This document shows positions 33,401-40,376 of a stretch of 64,000 nucleotides of DNA, in pieces. The DNA comes from HGM04593 sp045644465. GTDB taxonomy: Bacteria > Bacteroidota > Bacteroidia > Bacteroidales > Bacteroidaceae. A program made the translations under genes and the position numbers. Each line of letters begins with the position of its first letter. Within the stretch, counting starts at the first letter, position 1. Below the pieces are notes generated by a model. The model ran no database searches, was not told the origin of the DNA, and was given only the letters and a program-made list of their open reading frames with translations. Where the stretch lies: NCBI GenBank assembly GCA_045644465.1, contig JAZRGV010000006.1, positions 143,201-207,200 on the forward strand, read 5' to 3'.

Positions 33401-35624
33401 CAACGAATTTATTTGCTCCAATGTTGTACATGTAGAATAAACCGGTGTTTGCCGACTTGTGCATTGCCCATTGACAATGAGCCTTGTCGTCGCCTTTTTC
33501 TAAACCTACGTAGCTTGCTGTTGATGCAACAACGTCGGGATTTTCACTATTATAAACGAGCCAGCCGCGTGAAGTAACAAATGTATAAACACCATTATTG
33601 TTGAAACCTTCGGCATTGGTTATTTTCAATGTGGAAATGGCAGCTTCTGTAAGCTGTTTAATTGTTTCGCCATGTTCGCCAAGTTGCTCAATTGTGCTAT
33701 TCTCGTCGGCAATAGCTGTGTTTGCTGCGTTGATGGCATTTTGCAAATTCTCCTTTATAGTTGCATCCTCAACTAACGCCAAATAGTGAGTAGCGGCCTT
33801 AATATCCAAATTAAGGGTTGCTATGCTTATTTCCTTGTCGGTAGCTTCGGTGAAACTGATATGTGAACCTCCGTCTGTATGTGCATTTGAATTGTTCCAT
33901 ACAGCAAATTGTCCTCCCTTGTCATGTACATAGGCATTCGTGCCTTTCTTTCTGAAAGACCATTCGTAATTGCCATCCTTGATGTGCATTACAATCTCCA
34001 ACTTGTCGGTAACGCCAGCTGTAGGAACGAATTTTGTGTCATCGTTGTTGTTTGCTGCCCACACTGGTTTGTCCAAGCCGGCTGCATAGTTGAAAATCTG
34101 CCAGTCGTTGACAGGGTCTCCCACGAATGCGAAAAGTTGGTTTTCTATTGTTGCACTGTTGTTGTTGAACTCGAATTCAGTGCCTTCTGCTTTTAGTGAT
34201 ACACTCTTTGGCGGGTTGCTGGTGCCTCTGTGGCGTATTATAATCTTGTACAGCTTGCTTCCTTGCGCCAATCTGTTTTCGTTTGTTACAGTTGCAGGCT
34301 CAAAAGGCAGAGATTTTTCGTATTCATAGGTAACAACCTTGTTCTCGTTAATAACTTCTGCTGCAGGAATCGGAGTCGTGCTCTTTAGACTCAGACCTGC
34401 TTTTGAGTAGTTGTTTACATATGTGTACTCTGCTCCTTTTACAACATTCAGTTTCTCGGTTTGGATGTTGTTGCCCTCGTATATATTGTTGTATGTGATA
34501 GAACACATTTCGGGCTCTTCAACTGCCATTGCAGTCCATAGCGATGGTTGGCTTTCTGTGGTTGCACTCCAACGTACGATGTTTCTGCTACCTCCTTCGT
34601 GGAAGAAATATTGTTGAGTAATATCTGCTCTGTCTCCTATTGCAATTTTATCGCCTTGTGCAACAATTAAGTATTGGCCTGCATCTTCTTGCGACGAGGT
34701 CGTTTGTATTGTTTTATTGTTGGCATAAGAGGCTATTGGCTTTGCATATACATCGTATGCAATGTTTTTCAAACGGAAATTCTTGCCATCGACATATTCC
34801 AACTTCCATATGTTCTTAAGTTCGTTGGAGCTGGTGGCATATATATCCATTGTTCCGTTTAGATTTATTCCTTCTACACCCAAATAATGGCCATTGGTTG
34901 TTTCGCGGCCTTTGCTGTTGAATGTAAAACACTTGTCGTTGAGAGTGCTGTAGAAATAGATGAAATGTGTGGTTTCCAACAACTTGAATTCGTCAACGGT
35001 TGTAACTGTTGCATTTTGAATTGCTGTGACACTTTCGCTTATCTCGCCTTCAGTAAACATTCCTGTATTTGCGAAAGATTCGAACTCTGCTTTAATAGGA
35101 GCTTTGGTGGCTTCTACGTTAGTAAGTGTTCCTGTGATTGTACCGTTGGTTAGTCTAAGGTCGTTGCCGCCTGTGCTGTGCTCTACGAAATAGCGTAGAG
35201 TATAAGTGCCGGCCGGGGCTACAATTGTGTATGTGTTGTTTGAATTGCCGGTTCCGGTTTGTCCGTTGTGATAGTCGAAATCAATAACGGAACCGTCTGC
35301 GTTGCATAAATCGACACCCAGAATATTCAGACGGTGGCTGCCCGATAGCCATTGGAATGTAAAATTCAAACGTCCCAATTCTTCGATGGTAACAGATGTT
35401 GTTGCCATATGCACTTCGTTTCCGCTTGATGGGGTAATACCGGTTGGATAATCGGCGATAACATCTGTGCCCCAAGGTGCATATGTGCCTTCTCCGTCTG
35501 TTTTTCCGTTTGAGGTCCATTGTTGTGTCAAGTTCTGGCTGGCAGAAATGGTTATTGTTTCCTGCGCCATTGCTGTGGTAACCATAGCTACCAACAACGA
35601 AAGGATTAATGTAAGTTTTTTCAT
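30396..35624 (-). CDS. Giant repetitive secreted protein, possible glycan-binding adhesin
   Basis: This 1742-residue protein has a signal peptide (MKKLTLILSLLVAMVTTAMA). I recognise no catalytic domain. An N-terminal beta module (about 45-165) is followed by three related modules starting near 665, 903 and 1137. These share a QWA(M/L)-x-x-S...YxYxxGxxKFxG core (CQWAMHKSANTGLFYMYNIG, CQWALYTSESGKHYLYNIG, LHFAFVKSNINGDYYLYSVG). Short helical FIVAR-like linkers separate them (SSFLTEEEKTAITTAIEEAD, KSYLPQDKRDGLSAAATTA). A fourth lectin-like unit lies near 1440. The C-terminal tail VEIYDLTGRKLQ...GIYIINGKKVLIK resembles a secretion-sorting domain. The role is probably surface or extracellular binding. 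The gene is monocistronic with its own promoter. Confidence 0.75.
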   Translation of the reverse strand: MKKLTLILSLLVAMVTTAMAQETITISASQNLTQQWTSNGKTDGEGTYAPWGTDVIADYPTGITPSSGNEVHMATTSVTIEELGRLNFTFQWLSGSHRLNILGVDLCNADGSVIDFDYHNGQTGTGNSNNTYTIVAPAGTYTLRYFVEHSTGGNDLRLTNGTITGTLTNVEATKAPIKAEFESFANTGMFTEGEISESVTAIQNATVTTVDEFKLLETTHFIYFYSTLNDKCFTFNSKGRETTNGHYLGVEGINLNGTMDIYATSSNELKNIWKLEYVDGKNFRLKNIAYDVYAKPIASYANNKTIQTTSSQEDAGQYLIVAQGDKIAIGDRADITQQYFFHEGGSRNIVRWSATTESQPSLWTAMAVEEPEMCSITYNNIYEGNNIQTEKLNVVKGAEYTYVNNYSKAGLSLKSTTPIPAAEVINENKVVTYEYEKSLPFEPATVTNENRLAQGSKLYKIIIRHRGTSNPPKSVSLKAEGTEFEFNNNSATIENQLFAFVGDPVNDWQIFNYAAGLDKPVWAANNNDDTKFVPTAGVTDKLEIVMHIKDGNYEWSFRKKGTNAYVHDKGGQFAVWNNSNAHTDGGSHISFTEATDKEISIATLNLDIKAATHYLALVEDATIKENLQNAINAANTAIADENSTIEQLGEHGETIKQLTEAAISTLKITNAEGFNNNGVYTFVTSRGWLVYNSENPDVVASTASYVGLEKGDDKAHCQWAMHKSANTGLFYMYNIGANKFVGNPSSGDRIPFVDSPTNDIKILAGTKNSYPIIVATNSTSVINHFNHTGVPGVANWTDGQYYKGDDGSCHVVTKVALLDNDVLANITDLVDVYEARINKPDLLAKIEELTSFKESSFLTEEEKTAITTAIEEADAAYNNEEQQRYSIFAQQINKLNELKKQLQYIWNIENLSNNVCYTVSTFDRGSWFAEETHLNSTGKVGTPDDATKLHFAFVKSNINGDYYLYSVGDNKFVSISEKDSQNNTYTKLTELPEQSISFLEGGYNNDYPWVIALNVDGNKKQFAISNGQSYTYGVITFYNDLNDPGNNVRLEKANAFDPGTALAKIEAYETASKKEELRLKIGKANEFSAKSYLPQDKRDGLSAAATTAQGVYDNPAATYTAIVEQIAIIEGLLNSCVYVTSPEGFTNNAIYTIVAKYNNGNAYVMYDANQGDNGSYAISSSKNFGTTIEIGENIPGCQWALYTSESGKHYLYNIGARKFMGTSNEGNGYIPLNEKPTSADLILKNSADNEYPIMFSVNNGAGVLNHNNGNSFPYGLLNWHSTTGWNDTSSAANVHKVTIVGELDTATLATIEDLVEAFETIGVKQLELKTLLDNIYAGYYDEWANNNQGAWRINPGANNYSQKEGDEDFVTAYNDARTYETSEEIDAIQAQIDRMNGLVANLTINQPQDGKYYRIRCTDGNDGKRKYLSSNTNDAGRMLTTEGKDQSNIFYYTNGGLLSYNRGVYIHAESSSNHVKLRGVAETSTAEFIDGKDNNKPGSYIIYVKNSEAGAGRYIHGLNETTDSGKDKPTNGTYSGYTWRLEEVTELPVNITAAGYASFYAPVAVTIPSEIEAYYLTNIIGEFASMTKIESGIIPANTGVMLTGANGEPAESNTYNFTITDDIDPIEDNMFNGSVAATYVTGDAYVLANGNNGVGLYLATLNQEGKFKNNSHKAYLLKSVLYPAAQMSAGFRFRFDGGVTTEIEEVESINENVEIYDLTGRKLQGISGAGIYIINGKKVLIK

Positions 35625-35705
35625 AAAGCTTTATTTTTTATTTTTTTTGTTCTGCTTTTTTTAGGCGGTTTGGTGTTTTGTTCGCCCGTGCGTGTAAATA
35701 ACGTG

Positions 35706-35737
35706 CAAAAATAACATTTTTTTAATTTATTTTCAAC
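35706..35737 (-). promoter_or_regulatory. Promoter of the giant secreted protein gene
   Basis: The reverse strand has GTTG (35737-35734), a 20-base spacer and TATTTTTG (35713-35706). The leader would be about 78 bases. Confidence 0.5.
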
Positions 35738-35831
35738 CATTTTTGGTGAAAAATACATTATATATAGAGAAATATTTATCTGCGGGGCTGGATGATTAGG
35801 GTTTTTAACTTTAATCCCTGAACTTTTTTAT

Positions 35832-35839
35832 TATCTTCG
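35832..35839 (+). promoter_or_regulatory. -7 element directly before the ATG of the SDR gene
   Basis: TATCTTCG ends four bases before the ATG at 35844. With the usual -7 geometry, transcription would begin at or within a base or two of the start codon. The -33 position (35809-35812) reads CTTT. Confidence 0.45.
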
Positions 35840-35843
35840 CGCT

Positions 35844-36713
35844 ATGAAAAAAATATTAGTTACCGGTGCAAGCGGTTTTGTAGGCAGCCGTTTTGTGGCA
35901 CGTTGGCGCAATGAATACGCAATTCTTGCTCCATCCCATACTGAACTTGATATTACCGATCGCTCATCGGTAAATAGTTATTTTGTGCAGAACTCGCCCT
36001 GTGTGGTGGTGCATCTTGCTGCGTTGTCAAATACGGGACATTGTGAGCAGAACCCTGATGAGAGTTATCGTGTAAATGTTGAGGGTGCGTGTAATGTTGC
36101 TCGTGCTTCGGCGATGTGCGGTGCAAAGGTGATTTTCTTTTCGAGCGACCAGGTGTATAACGGTAATGTTGAGAGTGGCTTGCTGTCGGAGGATGTTGTT
36201 GTTGCTCCCGAAAATGTGTATGGCAGGCATAAACTTGAGGCCGAGGAGCGTGTACTGGCGTTCTGTCCGGGCGCTGTGGTGTTGCGTGCTACGTGGATGT
36301 ATGACAGGGAGCGCGAAGGGATGCCTAACCACGCTAATTTTGTAATAAATATTCTAAAGGCTGTAAAGGAACGCTCGGTGCTTGTGTTCCCGGTGCGTGA
36401 GTACAGGGGAATTACGTGGGTGCGAGAGGTTGTTGAGTTTCTGCCGCGTACCTTTAAGTTGCCATCGGGCGTGTATAACTATGGCGCGGAGAATGATGTG
36501 AACACTTATGAGACGGCTTGCTGTTATTGTGAGATGCTTGCTGGTTTACGCGCCGGGCCATTGTTGCAACCCGATTATGACCGTTATCCTGAACATGAAC
36601 GTAACTTGTCGGTCTCGGTCGATAAGATATTTCGTGCGTCGGGTGGTGCAATATGCTTTAGTAGCACAATGGATGGGTTGCGCTTGTTTGTAGAGATTGG
36701 AGATGAGTGTTGA
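35844..36713 (+). CDS. SDR family NAD(P)-dependent reductase/epimerase, RmlD-like
   Basis: This 289-residue protein has an N-terminal Rossmann motif VTGASGFVGSRF (GxxGxxG, residues 6-17). It also has VVHLAALSNTGHCEQNP, VIFFSSDQVYNG and the catalytic YGRHK (YxxxK, about 131-135). It resembles the RmlD (dTDP-4-dehydrorhamnose reductase) and sugar-nucleotide epimerase group. The substrate is not determined, and there is no neighbouring rmlABC. The start must be at 35844 because the nucleotide-binding motif begins at residue 6, yet a -7 box sits four bases upstream, so the mRNA may be leaderless. It stands alone, divergent from the giant gene. Confidence 0.82.
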   Translation: MKKILVTGASGFVGSRFVARWRNEYAILAPSHTELDITDRSSVNSYFVQNSPCVVVHLAALSNTGHCEQNPDESYRVNVEGACNVARASAMCGAKVIFFSSDQVYNGNVESGLLSEDVVVAPENVYGRHKLEAEERVLAFCPGAVVLRATWMYDREREGMPNHANFVINILKAVKERSVLVFPVREYRGITWVREVVEFLPRTFKLPSGVYNYGAENDVNTYETACCYCEMLAGLRAGPLLQPDYDRYPEHERNLSVSVDKIFRASGGAICFSSTMDGLRLFVEIGDEC

Positions 36714-37034
36714 GGGTAAAAACTGTGGTTGAAAACAAGTACCGCGAAAATATTAGATTCTTCCTATCGTCAGAATGACAAAACTAAGTTTTGTTATCGG
36801 CGAGTTTATTAGTGGCTGGTCGCACGAAGCATGGATGAAAATCATGCCGTGCGGGTCGCTATGAAATGAACGAGTCAATGACATTGCAAATATAGAATGA
36901 CATACTATGCTACATGGGCAGACACATCGGTCTGCCCCTACATTCTCTAAACTCTACACTTTAAACTAATTACTAATTGTGCATGCCGCCCCAGCCCTTA
37001 CAAACGCTCTAAACCAATCTCTTGTAAAATATAT
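36714..37034. other. Gene-free spacer with small palindromes
   Basis: No credible gene lies in this 321-bp stretch. It holds ACAAAACT/AGTTTTGT (around 36779-36795), a bulged stem GCACG-AA-GCATG/CATGCCGTGC (around 36823-36853), the dispersed GGGC hairpin at 36916-36941 and a CTCTAAACTCTA-type microrepeat (36945-36967) also seen at 28231-28253. It looks like decayed intergenic DNA with short dispersed repeats. Confidence 0.6.
36916..36941 (+). repeat. Dispersed GGGCAGAC/GTCTGCCC hairpin, copy 2
   Basis: GGGCAGAC and GTCTGCCC form an 8-bp stem around ACATCG, followed by CCTAC. The reverse complement of 29710-29735 is the same apart from a few bases. Similar short palindromes occur between genes in many Bacteroidales, from memory. 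Confidence 0.6.
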
Positions 37035-37214
37035 TTACCAAAACTTATTATTCTCGGTGCTGTATTCAAAGCCTGCGTTTCGTAGCTTTTCTTCCAGCTC
37101 GGCGCGGTTGATGTCGAGGTCGGAGCATAGCTCGTCGAGCGATGCGTAACGGTCGCGTAGATACATGTTTACAGTGCTGAACAGCATCATCGGGTCGTTA
37201 GGTAGTTGGTCCAT
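37035..37214 (-). CDS. DUF4250 family small protein
   Basis: The reverse strand from ATG at 37214 encodes 59 residues: MDQLPNDPMMLFSTVNMYLR, then DRYASLDELCSDLDINRAEL and the C-terminal part ending NNKFW. The opening LPNDPMMLFSTVN, the YxSLDELC motif and the helix-turn-helix-like LCSDLDINRAELEEKL match DUF4250 as I remember it. It is a cytoplasmic protein of about 60 residues with no known function. It begins 25 bp after the EptA-like gene stop on the same strand, so it is the last gene of the PHP-eptA operon. The HTH-like helix pair hints at nucleic-acid or protein binding, unproven. Confidence 0.8.
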   Translation of the reverse strand: MDQLPNDPMMLFSTVNMYLRDRYASLDELCSDLDINRAELEEKLRNAGFEYSTENNKFW

Positions 37215-37239
37215 GGTGTTGTGTTTTTGTTTGTTCGTA

Positions 37240-38757
37240 TTATCTCTTTTTGAAAATATTCATATCTTCGTTGTATATCTCGCTCTCGGCGCCTAAGAAA
37301 TTCATCACGCTATGGAAGGTGTAGTATTGTTCTACGCTGTCAAGATTTTTTGTTGTGGTGTGCGCGTCGTTGTGCCACACGATGAATGGTATCTCGAGCT
37401 GCTCTTTGGGTGCGATGTTCTTTGGCATGCCGTGCATGAATAGGTTGTCCTCGCCAAGTGACTCTCCGTGGTCCGACACGAACAGCATGCAGCAGCGGCG
37501 GTCGGTCAGCTCTTTCAGCATCTCAATCACCGAGTGTATGATGTAGTCGGTGTAGAGTATGGTGTTGTCATAGGCATTGAGTAGCTCTTGTTTGTCGGCG
37601 GTGGATATCTCTACGGTGTTACATGCAGGGGTGAAAACCTCGAACTCCTTGGGGTATTTCAGGTTGTATGTGGGGCCGTGGCTGGTGCTCAGATGCAGCA
37701 CCACCAGCTGTTTGTCGCCGCCGGCCTCTATCTCCTCTTTTAGCCCTGTGAGCAGCAAGCCGTCGTAGCGTGCGTCAGCCTCGGGGTATCGCTCGGCAAG
37801 TTCTTTGTAATAGCTGTATTTCTCGATGTGCAGTGGCGGCTGTCCCCAGTTGTATGAACGCCATATGACATCGGCTCCGTTGCGGTGCAGGTAGTTCGGT
37901 AGTATCTCGTATAGCTTGCTTGTCGCCTTGTGGTCGAGGATGGCCTTTACTGCGGCTGTGGTGTATGTGGCCGCGGCGTCGGCGGTGTATGTGGTAACGC
38001 TGTCGCCGGCGAGCAACGGGTTGGTGTTACGTTCGTAGCCGTAGAGCGAGAAGTTCTGACGGCGTGCCGATTCGCCGATTATGAGTACGCACACGTCTTT
38101 GCTGTCGTTAGTGAAGGTGATGTCGGGGAGTGGTATCTCTTTTTGGTTGCGTCTCTTCATCTTGTTGTGGTAACGTATGGTGTTGACGGTGTACGACCAT
38201 GGCATAAGCAGGCTGCCCAGCTGGGTTGAGTTGTTGTCTATCCACAGTGTGTTGCGTATGTTGGCAAGCACCACAAGGGCTATTATGAGCAATGCAGTGC
38301 CAATGTTCTTGAGGAAACTCTTGAATGTGGAATAGTCCGTGCGCTTGGCAAACAGGTATATGCACGGCGGAACGCCGAGCAGCAGTATATATAATATTGC
38401 CGACAGCGAGAAGAATCCTGAAGCCTCGGAGAAACGTGTGTTGAATACGTTGCCCATCATCATGTCGGTGATCAGTACCTCGTATGTGTTTATGAAATAT
38501 AGGCTTATGGCATCGGCTATGAAACTGAAGGCGATAATTGCTTTTCCGATAGTGCGCCCTGTCCATAGCAGCAGGTAGTAGAACAGGTAGTTGGCGGCAA
38601 GCATCAGCACTGCCACGCTTGTGAATATGAGTGTGCCGTTCCATCCGCCCTCTATGTTGTCGAGCACTGCCTTGAATGCGGGGATGTGAAAGGCAAGCGT
38701 GGTGTATATGCTCAGCGCAAGGCTTGTTGCTTTTATGTTGTGTGGCTTATTTTTCAT
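37240..38757 (-). CDS. EptA-like phosphoethanolamine transferase (inner-membrane sulfatase-fold enzyme)
   Basis: This 505-residue protein has five N-terminal membrane helices (about 10-190) and then a periplasmic alkaline-phosphatase-superfamily domain. The nucleophile motif is CVLIIGESARRQNFSLYGYERNTNP (about 220-245), followed by HLSTSHGPTYN and the metal site FVSDHGESLGE. The family transfers phosphoethanolamine from phosphatidylethanolamine to lipid A or related glycans. The nucleophile motif reads GES, where the proteobacterial EptA/MCR enzymes have GET. Ser may still serve. It overlaps the upstream PHP gene by 11 bp and is followed by the DUF4250 gene. The acceptor is unknown. Confidence 0.88.
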   Translation of the reverse strand: MKNKPHNIKATSLALSIYTTLAFHIPAFKAVLDNIEGGWNGTLIFTSVAVLMLAANYLFYYLLLWTGRTIGKAIIAFSFIADAISLYFINTYEVLITDMMMGNVFNTRFSEASGFFSLSAILYILLLGVPPCIYLFAKRTDYSTFKSFLKNIGTALLIIALVVLANIRNTLWIDNNSTQLGSLLMPWSYTVNTIRYHNKMKRRNQKEIPLPDITFTNDSKDVCVLIIGESARRQNFSLYGYERNTNPLLAGDSVTTYTADAAATYTTAAVKAILDHKATSKLYEILPNYLHRNGADVIWRSYNWGQPPLHIEKYSYYKELAERYPEADARYDGLLLTGLKEEIEAGGDKQLVVLHLSTSHGPTYNLKYPKEFEVFTPACNTVEISTADKQELLNAYDNTILYTDYIIHSVIEMLKELTDRRCCMLFVSDHGESLGEDNLFMHGMPKNIAPKEQLEIPFIVWHNDAHTTTKNLDSVEQYYTFHSVMNFLGAESEIYNEDMNIFKKR

Positions 38758-39979
38758 TATTGTGGCTCTTTTTGTCAGTTTTTTTTACTATTTTGTATAG
38801 CAATGCTGCAAATACAACAAATAGTGCTGCCAATGCTGTGTTGAATAGTATTGTCAGCGGAATGTTTATTGTGTGTGATGGTGCTTTTGCGGGAGTGCTG
38901 GCGGTGTTTGCGTCGTAGCGTGCAAACGGGTTGCTGTATATCACCTCGCCACCGGGCATGTATGCGGTGAAGCGCGCGTAGTGGTCGCTTGGTTGCATGG
39001 TGTGTTCAGCGGTGGTGGTATCATTCAGTATCGTTAGCGTGGCGTGGTGCTGCCCGAATATCTTGATGCTGTCGGCTTCTTCCGACAGGGTAATGTATAT
39101 GGTGCTGTCGCGCAGTCCTATCTCTTTAATATATGGCAGGTTGAGATTTTTTTCGGTCTTTGTAACCCAATCGCCGTTGCCATAGTCGGGTATGCGCATG
39201 GAGTAGTAGCAACCGCTGAGCAAGCATTGTTTTATATCGTTGTATGTGGCCGACGGTGTACATAGGAAATTACAGCGACGTGCAATTTTGCTTGTGATGT
39301 CGGGGTAGTGCAGGTCGTCGTTGGCAAGCCCGAAGCTGTAGTGTCCTGCGCTTAATGCCCAATCCCAGAATTCGTTCTCGGTGCTTCGTCCGCAGTCGAG
39401 CTCCATGATGTCGTATCCGTCAAGTTTTTTCATCATGCCGGGCGTGGTGCCTGCAGTGCGTAGCGGATGGTTGTACTGCGTGATGTCGCTCTCTTTGCCC
39501 AACATATCCAGCTGGAACTGTCTTTGCGAGGCGAGTAATGGCAACAGATGGTCGAAGCGGTTTACTTTTGTACTGCCGAATACGAGCTTGTGGAATTTGA
39601 AGATGTTGTAGCCGTGCTCATAAACGTTTACCTGCAATGTGCTGTCGAACGGGTGAACGGTCAGCTCGTTGTGGTTCGAGAATGTGACAATGTCGTATCC
39701 CAATGCGGCAAGGCGTTCGTGTACCTCGCCCGGCCAATATTTGCACTCGTTGAGTATCCCTTTGACGCGGGTGTGAACGTGAAAATTTGCCTTTTTCCAG
39801 CAGTGTGCGGTGTCAAGGTCTTTGTATGGGTTGAATATGTCCGGGCCACTGAATGGCGCGGGGGCGGCAAAGTCGTATATGGGGCTTATGCTTGTTGCTG
39901 TTATGGCCATCAGGGCAATGATGGCTGTTGCCGCAATGGCTTTGAGTGATAGGCGAAGCGTTTTTGTGAGTATCTTCAT
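38747..39979 (-). CDS. Membrane-anchored PHP-domain phosphoesterase-like protein
   Basis: This 410-residue protein has an N-terminal hydrophobic helix (about 12-32) and a C-terminal one (about 375-397) ending in a basic tail. Between them is a PHP (polymerase and histidinol phosphatase) core: KANFHVHTR (metal site HxH, about 63-71), IVTFSNHNELTVHP, YDIMELDCGRSTE and GLANDDLHYPD. The helices would place the PHP core in the periplasm. PHP enzymes hydrolyse phosphoesters with a di- or trinuclear metal site. The 11-bp overlap with the EptA-like gene argues for a shared pathway, probably removal and replacement of a phosphate group on a surface lipid or glycan. That pathway is inference. Confidence 0.78.
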   Translation of the reverse strand: MKILTKTLRLSLKAIAATAIIALMAITATSISPIYDFAAPAPFSGPDIFNPYKDLDTAHCWKKANFHVHTRVKGILNECKYWPGEVHERLAALGYDIVTFSNHNELTVHPFDSTLQVNVYEHGYNIFKFHKLVFGSTKVNRFDHLLPLLASQRQFQLDMLGKESDITQYNHPLRTAGTTPGMMKKLDGYDIMELDCGRSTENEFWDWALSAGHYSFGLANDDLHYPDITSKIARRCNFLCTPSATYNDIKQCLLSGCYYSMRIPDYGNGDWVTKTEKNLNLPYIKEIGLRDSTIYITLSEEADSIKIFGQHHATLTILNDTTTAEHTMQPSDHYARFTAYMPGGEVIYSNPFARYDANTASTPAKAPSHTINIPLTILFNTALAALFVVFAALLYKIVKKTDKKSHNNEK

Positions 39980-40012
39980 GACGGTCCTTTATGAACTTTT
40001 CTTTTTCTTTGG

Positions 40013-40043
40013 CAAATGTAACTTTTTTTCGTTAAAAAAACAT
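40013..40043 (-). promoter_or_regulatory. Candidate promoter of the PHP-eptA-DUF4250 operon
   Basis: The reverse strand carries TACATTTG (40020-40013), an exact TAnnTTTG match 34 bases before the ATG. The -33 region is TGTTTT-like. Confidence 0.45.
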
Positions 40044-40246
40044 CGAAAGGCATGTTAAATGGTGTAAAGAGATGCCGCTTCTCTCCCTTGATTGTTGGGC
40101 GCTCTGTCATTTTGTGAAATTGTTTCTACGGTTGTACAAATTGGTTCATTCCGTATCATTTGTCAAGCGATGTAACTCTTTAATTTGTCGTGAATTGAGT
40201 GATGGGTTGTTTGATTGTTAAAATTAGCGGTTTTTTGTTATTTTTA

Positions 40247-40277
40247 TTTTTTTTTTGGTAAAAAAGCAATACCTTTG
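40247..40277 (+). promoter_or_regulatory. Candidate promoter of the type V pilus operon
   Basis: TACCTTTG (40270-40277) matches the -7 consensus. The -33 position is TTTT within a T-rich run. The leader is about 95 bases and contains an 8-bp hairpin at 40283-40310. Confidence 0.5.
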
Positions 40278-40376
40278 TACAATTGTAAAAATGCATCCAT
40301 TCTTTTACAAAGAATAGTTTTGCATAATTGAGTTTTTAACCCCAAGAAAGAAAAGTAGTTTACGGTGCGTCTATAT

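Larger units (their letters stand above)
39980..40376. other. Divergent promoter region between the PHP operon and the pilus operon
   Basis: This 397-bp A/T-rich spacer holds a candidate promoter for each side (40013-40043 and 40247-40277) and a leader hairpin TTGTAAAA/TTTTACAA (40283-40290, 40303-40310). No gene was seen in 40044-40246. Confidence 0.6.

Noticed and set aside
36776..36865. 29-codon open frame in the spacer after the SDR gene
   Set aside because: It has no leader signal, no conserved pattern, and overlaps small palindromes.
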